From Dehalococcoidia bacterium (GTDB lineage Bacteria > Chloroflexota > Dehalococcoidia > Bin125), in NCBI GenBank assembly GCA_022825265.1, contig JAJDXE010000010.1:558001-622000 (forward strand): 64,000 nucleotides of DNA, read 5' to 3'. Position numbers and translations under genes: made by a program. A model generated the notes under the pieces. That model was not told the DNA's origin, did no database searches, and worked only from the letters and a program-made list of their open reading frames with translations. The stretch's first letter is position 1. Every line of letters starts with the position of its first letter. Shown here one piece after another: positions 40,449 through 49,989 of this stretch.

Positions 40449-42407
40449 ATGGCTGTTCGCAATGTGGGAGTGGTTGGGCACCAGGGAGCAGGCAAGACGA
40501 CGCTAGTCGAGGCCCTGGCCTTCGCCACCGGACTGACCACGCGCTTGGGACGGGTCGAGGAAGGCAACACCATCTCGGACTACGACCCCGAGGAACAACA
40601 GCGCGGTATGTCGATCTCAACCTCGTTGGTCTCCATCGAGCACAACGGCACCCGGATCAATTTCCTCGACACCCCCGGCTACGCCGACTTCATCGGCGAA
40701 GTCGTCGCATCGGTCGCCGTCGTAGACGCCGTGATCGTCGTCGTCGACGCCTCATCAGGCGTCCAGGTCGGAACCGAGACCGTCTGGCGGATGGCCGGCA
40801 AGCGCGGCATTCCTCGCGCCGTTGTGATTTCTCGGTTGGACCGCGACAACTCCTCCTTCGAGGAAGCGCTCGACTCGGTCCAATCCATCCTCGGCTCCGA
40901 GTGCCAGCCTCTCTTCCTGCCAAACGGCGCAGAATCATCCTTCACTGAACTGATCGACGTCCTCGGCGACGAAGAAGCGGACGGGCGAGACGGACTGATC
41001 GAGCAGATCGTCGAAGCCGACGAAGACCTGATGATGCTCTACCTCGAAGATGAGGAAATCGAAGAGGACGACCTACGTTCGGCGGTCAAGACCGCAATGC
41101 TGAGCGGATCCTTGGCTCCCGTGCTCCCGATGTCAGCAGTCTCCGGCGTCGGCTCGAGCGAACTGCTCGGTCTGATCGATGGCGTACTGCCCGACCCGTC
41201 GGAAGCTCCCGCGATCGCCGATGGAATCGACGCCAACGGTGCGTCGGGCGCCTTCGTCTTCAAGACCACCGCCGACGAGTTCGTCGGAAGGCTGTCCTTC
41301 CTCCGCGTCGTCTCCGGCTCCATCGCATCCGAGGCGCATCTCGACAACGCCCAGACCGGTGAAGACGAGCGCCTTGCTGGCCTCTCAAGAGCAACCGGCA
41401 AAACGCTGTCCGGTGTGCCCGAGCTGTCCGCTGGCGACATCGGCGTCGTGACCAAGTTGCAGCACACGACAACCTTCAACACCCTGCGCGAGAAGGGCTC
41501 AGGCTTGGTGGTGCCCCCACCCGAGATGCCCGCCCCAATCTTCGCCGCTGCCGTCGAGCCAAGGACCAAGGCCGACGTCGACAAGCTCGGACCATCGCTG
41601 ACCAGGCTCGTCGAAGGCGATCCCACGCTCCAGATCGAACGCGACCGCGACTCTGGCGAGATGATCCTCAGCGGCCTCAGCGAATCCCACGTCCAGCTCT
41701 CCGCTGGACGCCTGGCCAGCAAGTTCCACGTCGAGGTCGACATCAAGGATCGCCGAGTCCCCTACCGCGAAACGGTCACCGCAAAGGGCCAGGCCGAGTA
41801 CCTGCACAAGAAGCAGACCGGCGGCAGCGGACAGTACGCCCGCGTCGCGCTGAGAGTCGAACCACAGCCGCGAGGCGCAGGCTTCGAGTTCAACGATGAG
41901 ATCGTTGGCGGCGCCGTCCCGCGCAACTACATCCCCGCCGTCGAGAAAGGCGTCGTCGAGTCGCTACCCCGCGGCACCTTCCCCTTGACCGACCTCCGAG
42001 TCACCCTCTACGACGGCAAGCACCACGACGTCGACTCATCCGAAATGGCGTTCAAGCTCGCCGCCTCGCAGGCGCTTAAGGAGAGCGTCTCCTCGGCCCG
42101 GCCGATCCTGCTGGAGCCAATCCACTCACTCCGTATCACCGCGCCCGAATCCTCCACCGGCGACATCATCAGCGACCTCAACTCACGCCGAGCCCGCGTG
42201 CTGGGCATGGAGCAGGCCGACGATCCGCCCGACTCCACCGTCGTGGTCGCCGAGGGCCCAATGGCCGAGTTCCTCCACTACGCCACCGACCTCCGCTCCA
42301 TGACCGGAGGCCGAGGAACCTTCGCCTGGCAGTTCGAGCGCTACGACCAGGTCCCCGAGCACGTCGCCCAAAAAGTCCGCCAGGACGCCGAAGCCGCCGC
42401 CGGCTAG
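40449..42407 (+). CDS. Elongation factor G-like GTPase
   Basis: GVVGHQGAGKTTLVEAL; INFLDTPGYADFIGEV; EF-G domain IV/V-like C-terminus (KQTGGSGQYARV, LEPIHSLRITAPE). Confidence 0.9.
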   Translation: MAVRNVGVVGHQGAGKTTLVEALAFATGLTTRLGRVEEGNTISDYDPEEQQRGMSISTSLVSIEHNGTRINFLDTPGYADFIGEVVASVAVVDAVIVVVDASSGVQVGTETVWRMAGKRGIPRAVVISRLDRDNSSFEEALDSVQSILGSECQPLFLPNGAESSFTELIDVLGDEEADGRDGLIEQIVEADEDLMMLYLEDEEIEEDDLRSAVKTAMLSGSLAPVLPMSAVSGVGSSELLGLIDGVLPDPSEAPAIADGIDANGASGAFVFKTTADEFVGRLSFLRVVSGSIASEAHLDNAQTGEDERLAGLSRATGKTLSGVPELSAGDIGVVTKLQHTTTFNTLREKGSGLVVPPPEMPAPIFAAAVEPRTKADVDKLGPSLTRLVEGDPTLQIERDRDSGEMILSGLSESHVQLSAGRLASKFHVEVDIKDRRVPYRETVTAKGQAEYLHKKQTGGSGQYARVALRVEPQPRGAGFEFNDEIVGGAVPRNYIPAVEKGVVESLPRGTFPLTDLRVTLYDGKHHDVDSSEMAFKLAASQALKESVSSARPILLEPIHSLRITAPESSTGDIISDLNSRRARVLGMEQADDPPDSTVVVAEGPMAEFLHYATDLRSMTGGRGTFAWQFERYDQVPEHVAQKVRQDAEAAAG

Positions 42408-42437
42408 GGACTCGCAACGGATAGGTAGCTCACGGCC

Positions 42438-43127
42438 ATGGTCTCGACGCCAGCCAAGCCCATCGTCGAACCTTCAACGCTGTTGGAGGAGCTCAATCGT
42501 TCCCCCAACGAGTTGCCCGTGTTGCTGCGCTTCCCCGAGGACACGCCGCTGACGGACAGACTGCTCGAGCAGATCAGCCGTCTGAACAAACCTCTCCAAT
42601 TTGAACGCACGGCTCAAGGAGATCTGCTGATCATGGCGGCATCCTCAATCGACTCCGATGAGATTTGCATGGAGCTTGGCAGACAACTGTCGAACTGGGC
42701 TCGCAGCGGCGTCGGAGGCGTGACCACCGGGTCGAGCGGCGGATACATCCGCGGCGACGGCCACACCGCCGCACCCGACGCTGCCTGGACCAGTCCACAG
42801 CGGCGGGCCGCAATGACCGAAGCGCAGCGCAGCAGGGCCTTTCAGCCGATCTGCCCCGACTTCGTCATCGAAGTCCGCTCCGGCAGCAACACGATCGCCA
42901 GTCAACAGCGCAAAATGGCCGCCTGGATCGCAGGCGGTACACGGCTCGGTTGGCTCGTCATACCCGAGCACGAGACCGTCTACATCTATCACGCCGACGG
43001 GACCGTTGATCTCGTCGAACAGCCCGACGCTCTCTCGGCGGAACCGGTTTGCCAGGGACTGACAATCAGCTTCGAGTATGTCTGGAACCTGGAATCGGCG
43101 CGGGAAATGGGCGACGCTACGGAGTAG
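42438..43127 (+). CDS. Uma2/DUF820-family protein
   Basis: AAPDAAWTSPQRR...CPDFVIEVRSGSNTIASQQRKMAAWIAGGTRLGWLVIPEHETVYIY. Confidence 0.85.
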   Translation: MVSTPAKPIVEPSTLLEELNRSPNELPVLLRFPEDTPLTDRLLEQISRLNKPLQFERTAQGDLLIMAASSIDSDEICMELGRQLSNWARSGVGGVTTGSSGGYIRGDGHTAAPDAAWTSPQRRAAMTEAQRSRAFQPICPDFVIEVRSGSNTIASQQRKMAAWIAGGTRLGWLVIPEHETVYIYHADGTVDLVEQPDALSAEPVCQGLTISFEYVWNLESAREMGDATE

Positions 43128-43151
43128 GCCGCCCATTCGCTCGCATTACGC

Positions 43152-43979
43152 CTATTCCTCCTCAGCCTCCGCCAGCGCGCGAAGCTCATAGACCACCCGC
43201 ACCCGAGACGTCACCATCTCGCTACCGCCAAACACCGGCGTCGGAGCAAACGACTCGTCTGCCATCGCTGCCTCAGCAGTCTCCCGCTCCACCCGCGTGG
43301 CGGTCAGACTGCCGACCGGACTGAGTTCCACGATTCGAACAATCTCATAACCCATGTGCGCGGCAATCGAGTCCGCAGTCGCCTGCGCATCGTCAATCGC
43401 ATCCAGCAGCGCCAGCCGCTCAGCCTCCGGCCGACCGGAAGCGGTGAAACTGATTCCGTCGAAACGAACATGGTCGCCGCCGGCCGTCAGGATCGTGTCA
43501 ATCAGCAACCCCGCCTGATCCACGCCGCCGATCCGTGCGACCACTTCGTTCTCGTAGCTGAATCCAAGCGAGACTCGACCCTGCTCGGTCCAGTCATGCT
43601 GCTCGTAGATGCGGATAGAAGTCGTCTGCAACTGATCGTTCGGCACGCAAAGCTGCTCAGGACTGTCGTCGTTGCAGCCCATCTGCAGAGCCGTGCGCAC
43701 ATCCGCGAGCGCCGTGTTCCCCGTCGAAACAGCCGTCAGCACCGACCGATCAAGCACACTGATACTGAACCGAGCCACCGTGCCGTCCCGTTCCACGCTG
43801 CGCGACGCCACACCCTCAATCGTCAGCGTCGTCAACTGCTGATCCGAGCTGGGGACCAGCTTCAGATCGTATTCCTGGTCGGCGCGCACGCTGAGTGCGC
43901 CGGCTATCAACAGCGCCGCTGCCAGCGTCAACAACACCAGCAGCCGGCCGGTCGTCAAGCGCAATGCCGTGAGCTTCAT
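43152..43979 (-). CDS. SIMPL/DUF541-domain protein
   Basis: Signal peptide; LTTLTIEGVASRSVERDGTVARFSISV...DGISFTASGRPEAERLALLDAIDDAQATADSIAAHMGYEIVRIVEL. Confidence 0.8.
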   Translation of the reverse strand: MKLTALRLTTGRLLVLLTLAAALLIAGALSVRADQEYDLKLVPSSDQQLTTLTIEGVASRSVERDGTVARFSISVLDRSVLTAVSTGNTALADVRTALQMGCNDDSPEQLCVPNDQLQTTSIRIYEQHDWTEQGRVSLGFSYENEVVARIGGVDQAGLLIDTILTAGGDHVRFDGISFTASGRPEAERLALLDAIDDAQATADSIAAHMGYEIVRIVELSPVGSLTATRVERETAEAAMADESFAPTPVFGGSEMVTSRVRVVYELRALAEAEEE

Positions 43980-44026
43980 ACCCTGTTCCTCTCGCTGTCC
44001 GCAGACTGAGCGGACCCGTATCTACG

Positions 44027-44770
44027 TTACGTCCGGATCGCTTCCGTTGTTCCGTCCAGGTTTCGCTCGAAGAACTCCAGCATCGTCGCCCAGGCCGATT
44101 CCGCCGACTCCTCGTGATGACCAACCGACATCGGCGAGAAGCGAACGAACAGAGACTGCAGCCCCCTGTACTGGTTCATGAACGAGTGCCCGGCGCCCGA
44201 GTACACGTTGACCTCATGCTCCACACCGAGTTCGTCCAGATGCCCACGCAACCGCTCGGCCTGCCCCACGAACACCCGATCCCGCTCTCCGTATCCGGCG
44301 AAGACGGGACAGATACCCTCCAGAGCCTCAACCTCCCGAGGCACGGCGCCGTAGAAATCCGCCGCCACGCCGATCGGCGACCGCGCCGCGTGCAGAATCG
44401 CGAATCCGCCGCCCAGACAGAACCCGGCCACCGCCATCCGCGACTCGTCGACATCATCGCGTTGGGCCAGCCACGCGCGCGCCGCCTCAATGTCATCGAA
44501 GGCGCGCCCCGAGCCACTGCGCAGCGCACGCATCGTCCGACGAATACAGATCGGCTTCGCCCGCGGGCCGACCGAGTAAAGATCCGGCGCCAGCGCCACA
44601 TACCCGTGCTCGGCAAACCGACGCGCAATCCGACGGATGTCGTCGTTCAGTCCAAACAACTCGTGCAGGACCAGCACCCCGGGCCGTAAACCCTCGGACG
44701 ATTCCGGCGACGCCAGGTATGCCGATAGATCACCATCGCCTGTCGGAATACGGACGGATTGCGTCGGCAT
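44027..44770 (-). CDS. Dienelactone hydrolase-family protein
   Basis: RPGVLVLHELFGLNDDIRRIARRFAEHGYVALAPDLYS; AVAGFCLGGGFAI; YSGAGHSFMN. Confidence 0.9.
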   Translation of the reverse strand: MPTQSVRIPTGDGDLSAYLASPESSEGLRPGVLVLHELFGLNDDIRRIARRFAEHGYVALAPDLYSVGPRAKPICIRRTMRALRSGSGRAFDDIEAARAWLAQRDDVDESRMAVAGFCLGGGFAILHAARSPIGVAADFYGAVPREVEALEGICPVFAGYGERDRVFVGQAERLRGHLDELGVEHEVNVYSGAGHSFMNQYRGLQSLFVRFSPMSVGHHEESAESAWATMLEFFERNLDGTTEAIRT

Positions 44771-44846
44771 CAGCCACCTCCAGATCTCGCGATAGCCTGC
44801 GGATGATACGGCTCGCGTGAGCCAACACTAGCGAAGGATTGGCACA

Positions 44847-45632
44847 GTGGCGGACTACGACACGCTCATCTACGAAGTCGCCGACAGCGTCGCGACGATC
44901 ACGATCAACCGGCCCGAGGCCGCAAACTCGCTTTCGATGGAAATGTGCAAGGAGCTGCTGGACGCCTCGATCCTCGTCGACGACGACCCCGATGTTCGCG
45001 CCGTCGTCTTCCGAGGTTCCGGCCGATTCTTCTGCACCGGCGCCGACCTGCGCGGATTCCCGCCGGTCGGACCCGAAATGGCCACCTACATGAAGGAAAT
45101 GACCACCTACCTGCACGCCGCAGCCTCCCGCTTCACCCGCATGGACGCCCCGCTGATCACCGCGATCAACGGCACCTGCGCCGGCGCAGGCATGAGTCTC
45201 GCCCTCATCGGCGACCTCGCCCTCGCCGGCGAGTCCTCCCGCTTCACCATGGCCTACTCACGCATCGGCCTCACGCCCGACGGCTCCTCCACCTACTTCC
45301 TCCCCCGGCTCGTCGGACTCCGACGCTCGCTCGAACTCTGCCTCACCAACCGCATGCTCTCCGCCCAGGAAGCCCTCGACTGGGGCATGATCAACCGGGT
45401 CGTCCCCGACGAGGAACTGCAGGACGCAGCTCACGCCCTGGCCGCCCAGCTCGCAGCCGGGCCCACCGAGTCCATCGGTGCAGCCAAGCGCCTCTACCAC
45501 AACTCCTGGAACGAAGGCCTCGAAACCCAGATGGAGTGGGAAACCCGAGAAATCTGCGACGCCGCCCGACGCCCAGAAGCCAAAGAAGGAATGGCCGCCT
45601 TCTTCGAAAAGCGAGATCCCGTCTTCCGCTAA
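44847..45632 (+). CDS. Enoyl-CoA hydratase/isomerase
   Basis: VATITINRPEAANSLSMEMCKEL; VVFRGSGRFFCTGADLRG; ITAINGTCAGAGMSLALIGDLALAGESSRF. Confidence 0.93.
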   Translation: MADYDTLIYEVADSVATITINRPEAANSLSMEMCKELLDASILVDDDPDVRAVVFRGSGRFFCTGADLRGFPPVGPEMATYMKEMTTYLHAAASRFTRMDAPLITAINGTCAGAGMSLALIGDLALAGESSRFTMAYSRIGLTPDGSSTYFLPRLVGLRRSLELCLTNRMLSAQEALDWGMINRVVPDEELQDAAHALAAQLAAGPTESIGAAKRLYHNSWNEGLETQMEWETREICDAARRPEAKEGMAAFFEKRDPVFR

Positions 45633-45649
45633 ACCAAACAAGACCTCCT

Positions 45650-45805
45650 CGCTCCCCCCTCTGATCCCCTCTCCCTTCCTGTCCCCTCTCCCTTGAGGGA
45701 GAGCCTGCCCCGTGCCTGACACGGGGGGCTAGGGTGAGGGCGAAGATTCGGCAGGCTGGTCCCCTCTCCCTTGAGGGAGAGGGTTAGGGTGAGGGTGAAA
45801 GCCAA
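45650..45805. repeat. Dispersed double-hairpin repeat, compound copy e (two units)
   Basis: cccctctcccttgagggagagcctGCCCCGTGcctgaCACGGGGggctagggtgaggg then cccctctcccttgagggagagggttagggtgaggg. Confidence 0.7.
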
Positions 45806-45838
45806 GCAAGCCAAAGCGCTCCCTCGCGAAGCAACCAA

Positions 45839-46282
45839 GTGACCACCCCCGACGACCCCCTCCTCGACTTCCTCCACGGAGAACTCGACCAGATCGAGCA
45901 AGCCCTCGCCTTCGATCAGCAACTCGGCCTGCCGGTCGTCCCCTTGACGGACTCCCACGCCGAGACCCTCACCTATAGCTGGTCCTACCGCTACACCTGG
46001 CAAGAAGTCGAGCGAGGCCGACGCTACGTCATCCCCCTCGACCGCGAGCGCGCGCGAACCGCCCAGCGCCCGATCATCGAGCAGATTGCCCACCTGGTCA
46101 CGTCTCAGACCGAGGGCGACCCGACTGACCTCGCGCTGCCAGTCTCCGACATCCGCCGCCGAGTCAGTTTCCGCGCCGGACTCAACGCCTATTCGGTTTC
46201 CGAGTCAATCCGCGTCGGTCCACTGCAGTCCATTGCAGTTGCGAAACCCGGACCTCGTCCGCGCGATCGCGCCATCGAATGA
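45839..46282 (+). CDS. Hypothetical protein
   Basis: 147 aa, GTG start, neighbour-like codon usage. Confidence 0.5.
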   Translation: MTTPDDPLLDFLHGELDQIEQALAFDQQLGLPVVPLTDSHAETLTYSWSYRYTWQEVERGRRYVIPLDRERARTAQRPIIEQIAHLVTSQTEGDPTDLALPVSDIRRRVSFRAGLNAYSVSESIRVGPLQSIAVAKPGPRPRDRAIE

Positions 46283-46334
46283 GTAGCCTTGAATTTGCTA
46301 GCTTCTGAGCAGATTTGAGTGAACGCAGACCCTG

Positions 46335-46498
46335 ATGAAAGCCGTCGTGATGGAAGGTGTCCGCGAGCCGCTCGTCGTCCGTGAGTTCGACGATCCGGTC
46401 ATCGGTCCCAGAGATGCGCTCGTCTGAGGCGAAGCCTGCGGCGTCTGCCGCTCCGACTGGCACCTCTGGTAGGGCGACCTCTCCTGGGTCGGGGGCGA
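46335..46498 (+). pseudogene. Truncated alcohol dehydrogenase 5' duplicate
   Basis: 164 nt nearly identical to 47190-47353, with in-frame TGA and TAG replacing CGA and CAG. Confidence 0.85.
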
Positions 46499-46552
46499 GT
46501 AATCTGTTGCTGCTCCAACTGGCGATTGCGCGCTGTGAGAGGGTTGCGGGCT

Positions 46553-47089
46553 ATGTCCGAGCGTCGACGGCTGTTCCGCGATGGGGCATTCGCGCGACGA
46601 GGTCGGACGGAGCCGATCGACGGTCTGCTGCGGATTATGGCGCCGCACGAGTGGTTGGTGCTGTTGCTGCTTGGTTGCGCGCTCGTCGCGGTGCTGTTGT
46701 GGGCGGTGTTCGGTACGGTCGAGCGCGGACTGTCGGTGTCGTGCGCGTTGATTGACTTGCCGCAGGGGAACATTGCAGCGGTGTCGCGACTATCGATCGA
46801 GGACGCGCGTCGGGTGGAGACAGGTATGACGGCACGGATCACGTCGGACGGACTTGACGGCGCATTGGAGGGTTTGGTGGTTCAGGTCGGCGGGTTGGGC
46901 GACGCCGTGCAGTCGATGTCAGACGACGGCGACGATCGACGACCTCTGCTGTTGGTCAGGCCGCTCGAGTCGCTCGGTGACTCGTTGCAGGCTGGTGACT
47001 TGTGCGAGGTGCGGATCGTGATCGGCCGTGAGGCGCCGATTCGTTTGATTGCGGCAGGTGTGTCCGTCGTGCCGATGGGCTTGAGGTAG
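46553..47089 (+). CDS. Miniature NHLP-type HlyD-like membrane protein
   Basis: LFRDGAFARRGRTEPIDGLLRIMAPHEWLVLLLLGCALVAVLLWAVFG resembles the N-terminus of NHLP secretion (HlyD-like) proteins; no long coiled coil. Confidence 0.55.
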   Translation: MSERRRLFRDGAFARRGRTEPIDGLLRIMAPHEWLVLLLLGCALVAVLLWAVFGTVERGLSVSCALIDLPQGNIAAVSRLSIEDARRVETGMTARITSDGLDGALEGLVVQVGGLGDAVQSMSDDGDDRRPLLLVRPLESLGDSLQAGDLCEVRIVIGREAPIRLIAAGVSVVPMGLR

Positions 47090-47189
47090 GTCCCGGCAAT
47101 CGACGGCGACGCCGGTCGCTGACGGGTAGCATGGCAGGCACAAACTGCCTGTCAATCTCTCCAGACAGATAGCTAGGAAGGAACAGCAG

Positions 47190-48233
47190 ATGAAAGCCGT
47201 CGTGATGGAAGGTGTCCGCGAGCCGCTCGTCGTCCGAGAGTTCGACGACCCCGTGATCGGACCCAGGGATGCGCTGGTCCGAGTCGAAGCCTGCGGCGTC
47301 TGCCGCTCCGACTGGCACCTCTGGCAGGGCGACCTCTCCTGGGTCGGCTTCGAGTTGCCCCTCCCCGTCGTGCTGGGACACGAATGGGCCGGCACCGTCG
47401 AAGCCGTCGGCGAACAGGTCGAGCACATCCGCCCCGGCCAGCGCGTACTGACCCCGTTCCACAACGGCTGCGGCAACTGCAACATCTGCCGCAACGGGCT
47501 GCCCAACATCTGCGACACCCAGGGCGGATTCGCCGGCGGATTCGCCCAGAAGGCGGCCATCTACAACGCCGACTTCAACGCGATCCCGCTGCCCGACAAC
47601 GTCTCCTTCGAGGCCGGCGCCGCCATGGGCTGCCGCTTTATGACCTCCTACCACGGCGTCGCCGACCGCGGCGAAGTCTCCGGTGGAGACTGGGTTGTCG
47701 TCAACGGCTGCGGAGGCATTGGCCTCTCCGCCGTCCAGGTCGCCGCATCGCTCGGCGCCCAGGTGATAGCCGTCGACCTCGAGGAGGGCAAGCTCTCCCT
47801 CGCCCGCTCCCAGGGCGCAGTCGAGACGATCAACGCCCTCGAGTCCGATGTGCCCACCCGAGTCCGAGAGATCACCGACGGCGGCGCGGACGTCTCCGTC
47901 GACGCGCTCGGAATCAAAGCCACGATGCTCAACTCGGTCAACTCGCTGCGTAAGGGCGGCGTTCACGTCCAGATCGGCATCACCTCGGCCGACGAGGCCG
48001 GAGAAGTCGGACTGCCCATCGACTTCATCACCATGTCCGAGATTGAGTTCCGAGGCTCCCTCGGCCTGCCCAATCAGAACTACCCCTCGATGCTCAACAT
48101 GGTCGCCTCGGGCAAGCTCAACCCCGAGACCATCGTCTCCGAGACGATCTCGCTAGACGAAGTCCCCGACGTAGTCGACTCAATGACCACGTTCCAGACC
48201 ACAGGCTTCGTCACCATCACCGACTTCGCCTAA
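47190..48233 (+). CDS. Zn-dependent alcohol dehydrogenase (MDR family)
   Basis: CGVCRSDWHLWQG; LGHEWAGTVEAVGEQV; GNCNICRNGLPNIC; VVNGCGGIGLSAVQVAASLGAQVIAVD. Confidence 0.94.
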   Translation: MKAVVMEGVREPLVVREFDDPVIGPRDALVRVEACGVCRSDWHLWQGDLSWVGFELPLPVVLGHEWAGTVEAVGEQVEHIRPGQRVLTPFHNGCGNCNICRNGLPNICDTQGGFAGGFAQKAAIYNADFNAIPLPDNVSFEAGAAMGCRFMTSYHGVADRGEVSGGDWVVVNGCGGIGLSAVQVAASLGAQVIAVDLEEGKLSLARSQGAVETINALESDVPTRVREITDGGADVSVDALGIKATMLNSVNSLRKGGVHVQIGITSADEAGEVGLPIDFITMSEIEFRGSLGLPNQNYPSMLNMVASGKLNPETIVSETISLDEVPDVVDSMTTFQTTGFVTITDFA

Positions 48234-48260
48234 AGGCCGGAGACCAACCTCGCTGGAAAT

Positions 48261-48309
48261 TTGCTCCCCCTTCTAGGGGGAGCTCCCGCGAAGCGGGTGA
48301 GGGGGTCGG
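48261..48309. repeat. Dispersed double-hairpin repeat, copy f
   Basis: ctcccccttctagggggagctCCCGCgaaGCGGGtgaggggg. Confidence 0.75.
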
Positions 48310-48385
48310 ATCAACGCAACCCCTCATTCGTTCCTGATGCACGGCCTCTCCACGTAGGAGCCTCTCGCCGTGAAAGGCCGAGACC

Positions 48386-49288
48386 ATGCCCCAAGTCTGC
48401 CCCCACTGCCACTGGTCCGGCGACCGCCGATTCTGCCCCGCCTGCGGAGCCGCCCTCTGGTCTCCCGACACCGACAAAGGCGCAGCCGAGTGCACCGTCG
48501 TCCTCTCCTTCGACGTCGATGGCTCATCCGGAATGATCAACCGAGACCCGCGAGTCGAACACCGACCCTCGGCCCGATCCTTCGGCGACTACGGACCCAC
48601 CGTCGCCGTCCCGCACATCCTCACCGCCCTCGCCCGCGCCAACGTCCCCGCCTCCTTCTACATCCCCGGCTGGGTCGCCGAGCGCAACCCCGCAACCGTT
48701 GAGCGGATCGCCACCGCCGGCCACGAAATCGGACACCACGGCTACCTCCACGAACCGCCCGCCACCCTCTCAGCCGAAGAAGAGGCCGAAGTCCTCGACC
48801 AGGGCAGCGAGATCCTCACGGGAATCACCGGACAGCCCGTCGCCGGCTACCGATCTCCATCCTGGGAGCTCAGCGACGTCTCCCTGCAACTCATGGCCGA
48901 GCGAGGCTTCCGCTACGACTCCTCCCTGATGGGCTCCGACGCCCCCTACTGGGTCGGCGCCGGCGAGTCGGCGCTGGTCGAGCTCCCCATCCACTGGGCG
49001 CTCGACGACTACCCCTACTTCGTCTTCGCTCCAACCGACGGCCGCCGCCTACAGGCCGCACCCGAACACGTCGAGTCCACCTGGAAAGCCGCCTTCGACG
49101 AACTCCACCGCCGAGGCGCAATCTTCACCCTCACCATGCACCCCTACATCATCGGCCGACCCGGCCGGGTCGCCATGCTGGAACGCCTCATTCAATACAT
49201 GCGCTCAAAGCCAGGCGTCACCTTCTCAAGAGCAGTTGACGTCTGCAACGCATTTGCGTCCGACTGGTCCTCAGCGAAGCCGGGATGA
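48386..49288 (+). CDS. Zn-ribbon polysaccharide deacetylase
   Basis: CPHCHWSGDRRFCPACGAA N-terminal ribbon; VVLSFDVDG; GHEIGHHGYLHE; GYRSPSW. Confidence 0.88.
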   Translation: MPQVCPHCHWSGDRRFCPACGAALWSPDTDKGAAECTVVLSFDVDGSSGMINRDPRVEHRPSARSFGDYGPTVAVPHILTALARANVPASFYIPGWVAERNPATVERIATAGHEIGHHGYLHEPPATLSAEEEAEVLDQGSEILTGITGQPVAGYRSPSWELSDVSLQLMAERGFRYDSSLMGSDAPYWVGAGESALVELPIHWALDDYPYFVFAPTDGRRLQAAPEHVESTWKAAFDELHRRGAIFTLTMHPYIIGRPGRVAMLERLIQYMRSKPGVTFSRAVDVCNAFASDWSSAKPG

Positions 49289-49289
49289 T

Positions 49290-49340
49290 CTCCCGCTTCC
49301 CCCTGGGGGGAAGCTGTCGCGGAGCGACTGAAGGGGGGAT
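49290..49340. repeat. Dispersed double-hairpin repeat, copy g
   Basis: tcccgcttccccctggggggaagctGTCGCggaGCGACtgaagggggg. Confidence 0.75.
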
Positions 49341-49377
49341 CGCCCCTGCAATCTCCGCCCGCCGATACGCTACCCCC

Positions 49378-49989
49378 ATGATCCTGCCTTCTGACCGCTT
49401 CCATTGCGCCTTCGCCGCCATCGACGCGGCCAACACCGACGATCCGTTCACGCTCACCATTGAGGGTGAATCTCTGCCTAAGGAGCAGACCCACGCCGAG
49501 ATGATGACGCGCTGGGCCAACGAACTCGACCCCGACGCCTCAGAAGAACTCCAACTCGCCGCCCGAGCCCATCACATCCGCCGCTGGATGATCCCGCGCT
49601 CCACCTTCCCGGCCGGCCGCACGGCCTACCTGCGCTGGCGGCGAGCCTTGCACGCAGTCCATGCCGAACTCACCGCAGCCATCCTCGAGGACTGCGGCTA
49701 CCCGCGCCAATCAGTCGAGCGCGTCGCCGCCCTCGTCGCCAAGGCCGACCTCCTCCAGGCCGGCGATCGCGACGCACAGACGCTCGAGGACGCCCTCTCG
49801 CTCGTCTTCTTCGACACCCAGCTTGAACCGCTCCTCGACGACCTCGACGAGCGCCAGCTCCGTCGGGCTCTCGGCCGCACCTGGCGTAAGATGTCGCCCA
49901 ACGGCCAGGCCCACGCGCGCCGACTGAACCTCTCCGAGCGCGCCGTCGAAACCCTGACCCGCCTGGTCGACGGATTCGCGGATGGGTGA
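49378..49989 (+). CDS. DUF4202-like protein
   Basis: HAEMMTRWANELDPDASEELQLAARAHHIRRWMIPRSTFPAGRTAYLRWRRAL; start at ATG 49378. Confidence 0.7.
   Translation: MILPSDRFHCAFAAIDAANTDDPFTLTIEGESLPKEQTHAEMMTRWANELDPDASEELQLAARAHHIRRWMIPRSTFPAGRTAYLRWRRALHAVHAELTAAILEDCGYPRQSVERVAALVAKADLLQAGDRDAQTLEDALSLVFFDTQLEPLLDDLDERQLRRALGRTWRKMSPNGQAHARRLNLSERAVETLTRLVDGFADG

Noticed and set aside
46956-47966. 336-aa minus-strand ORF spanning the ADH start
   Set aside because: Crosses an intergenic gap and mirrors two sense genes; shadow ORF.
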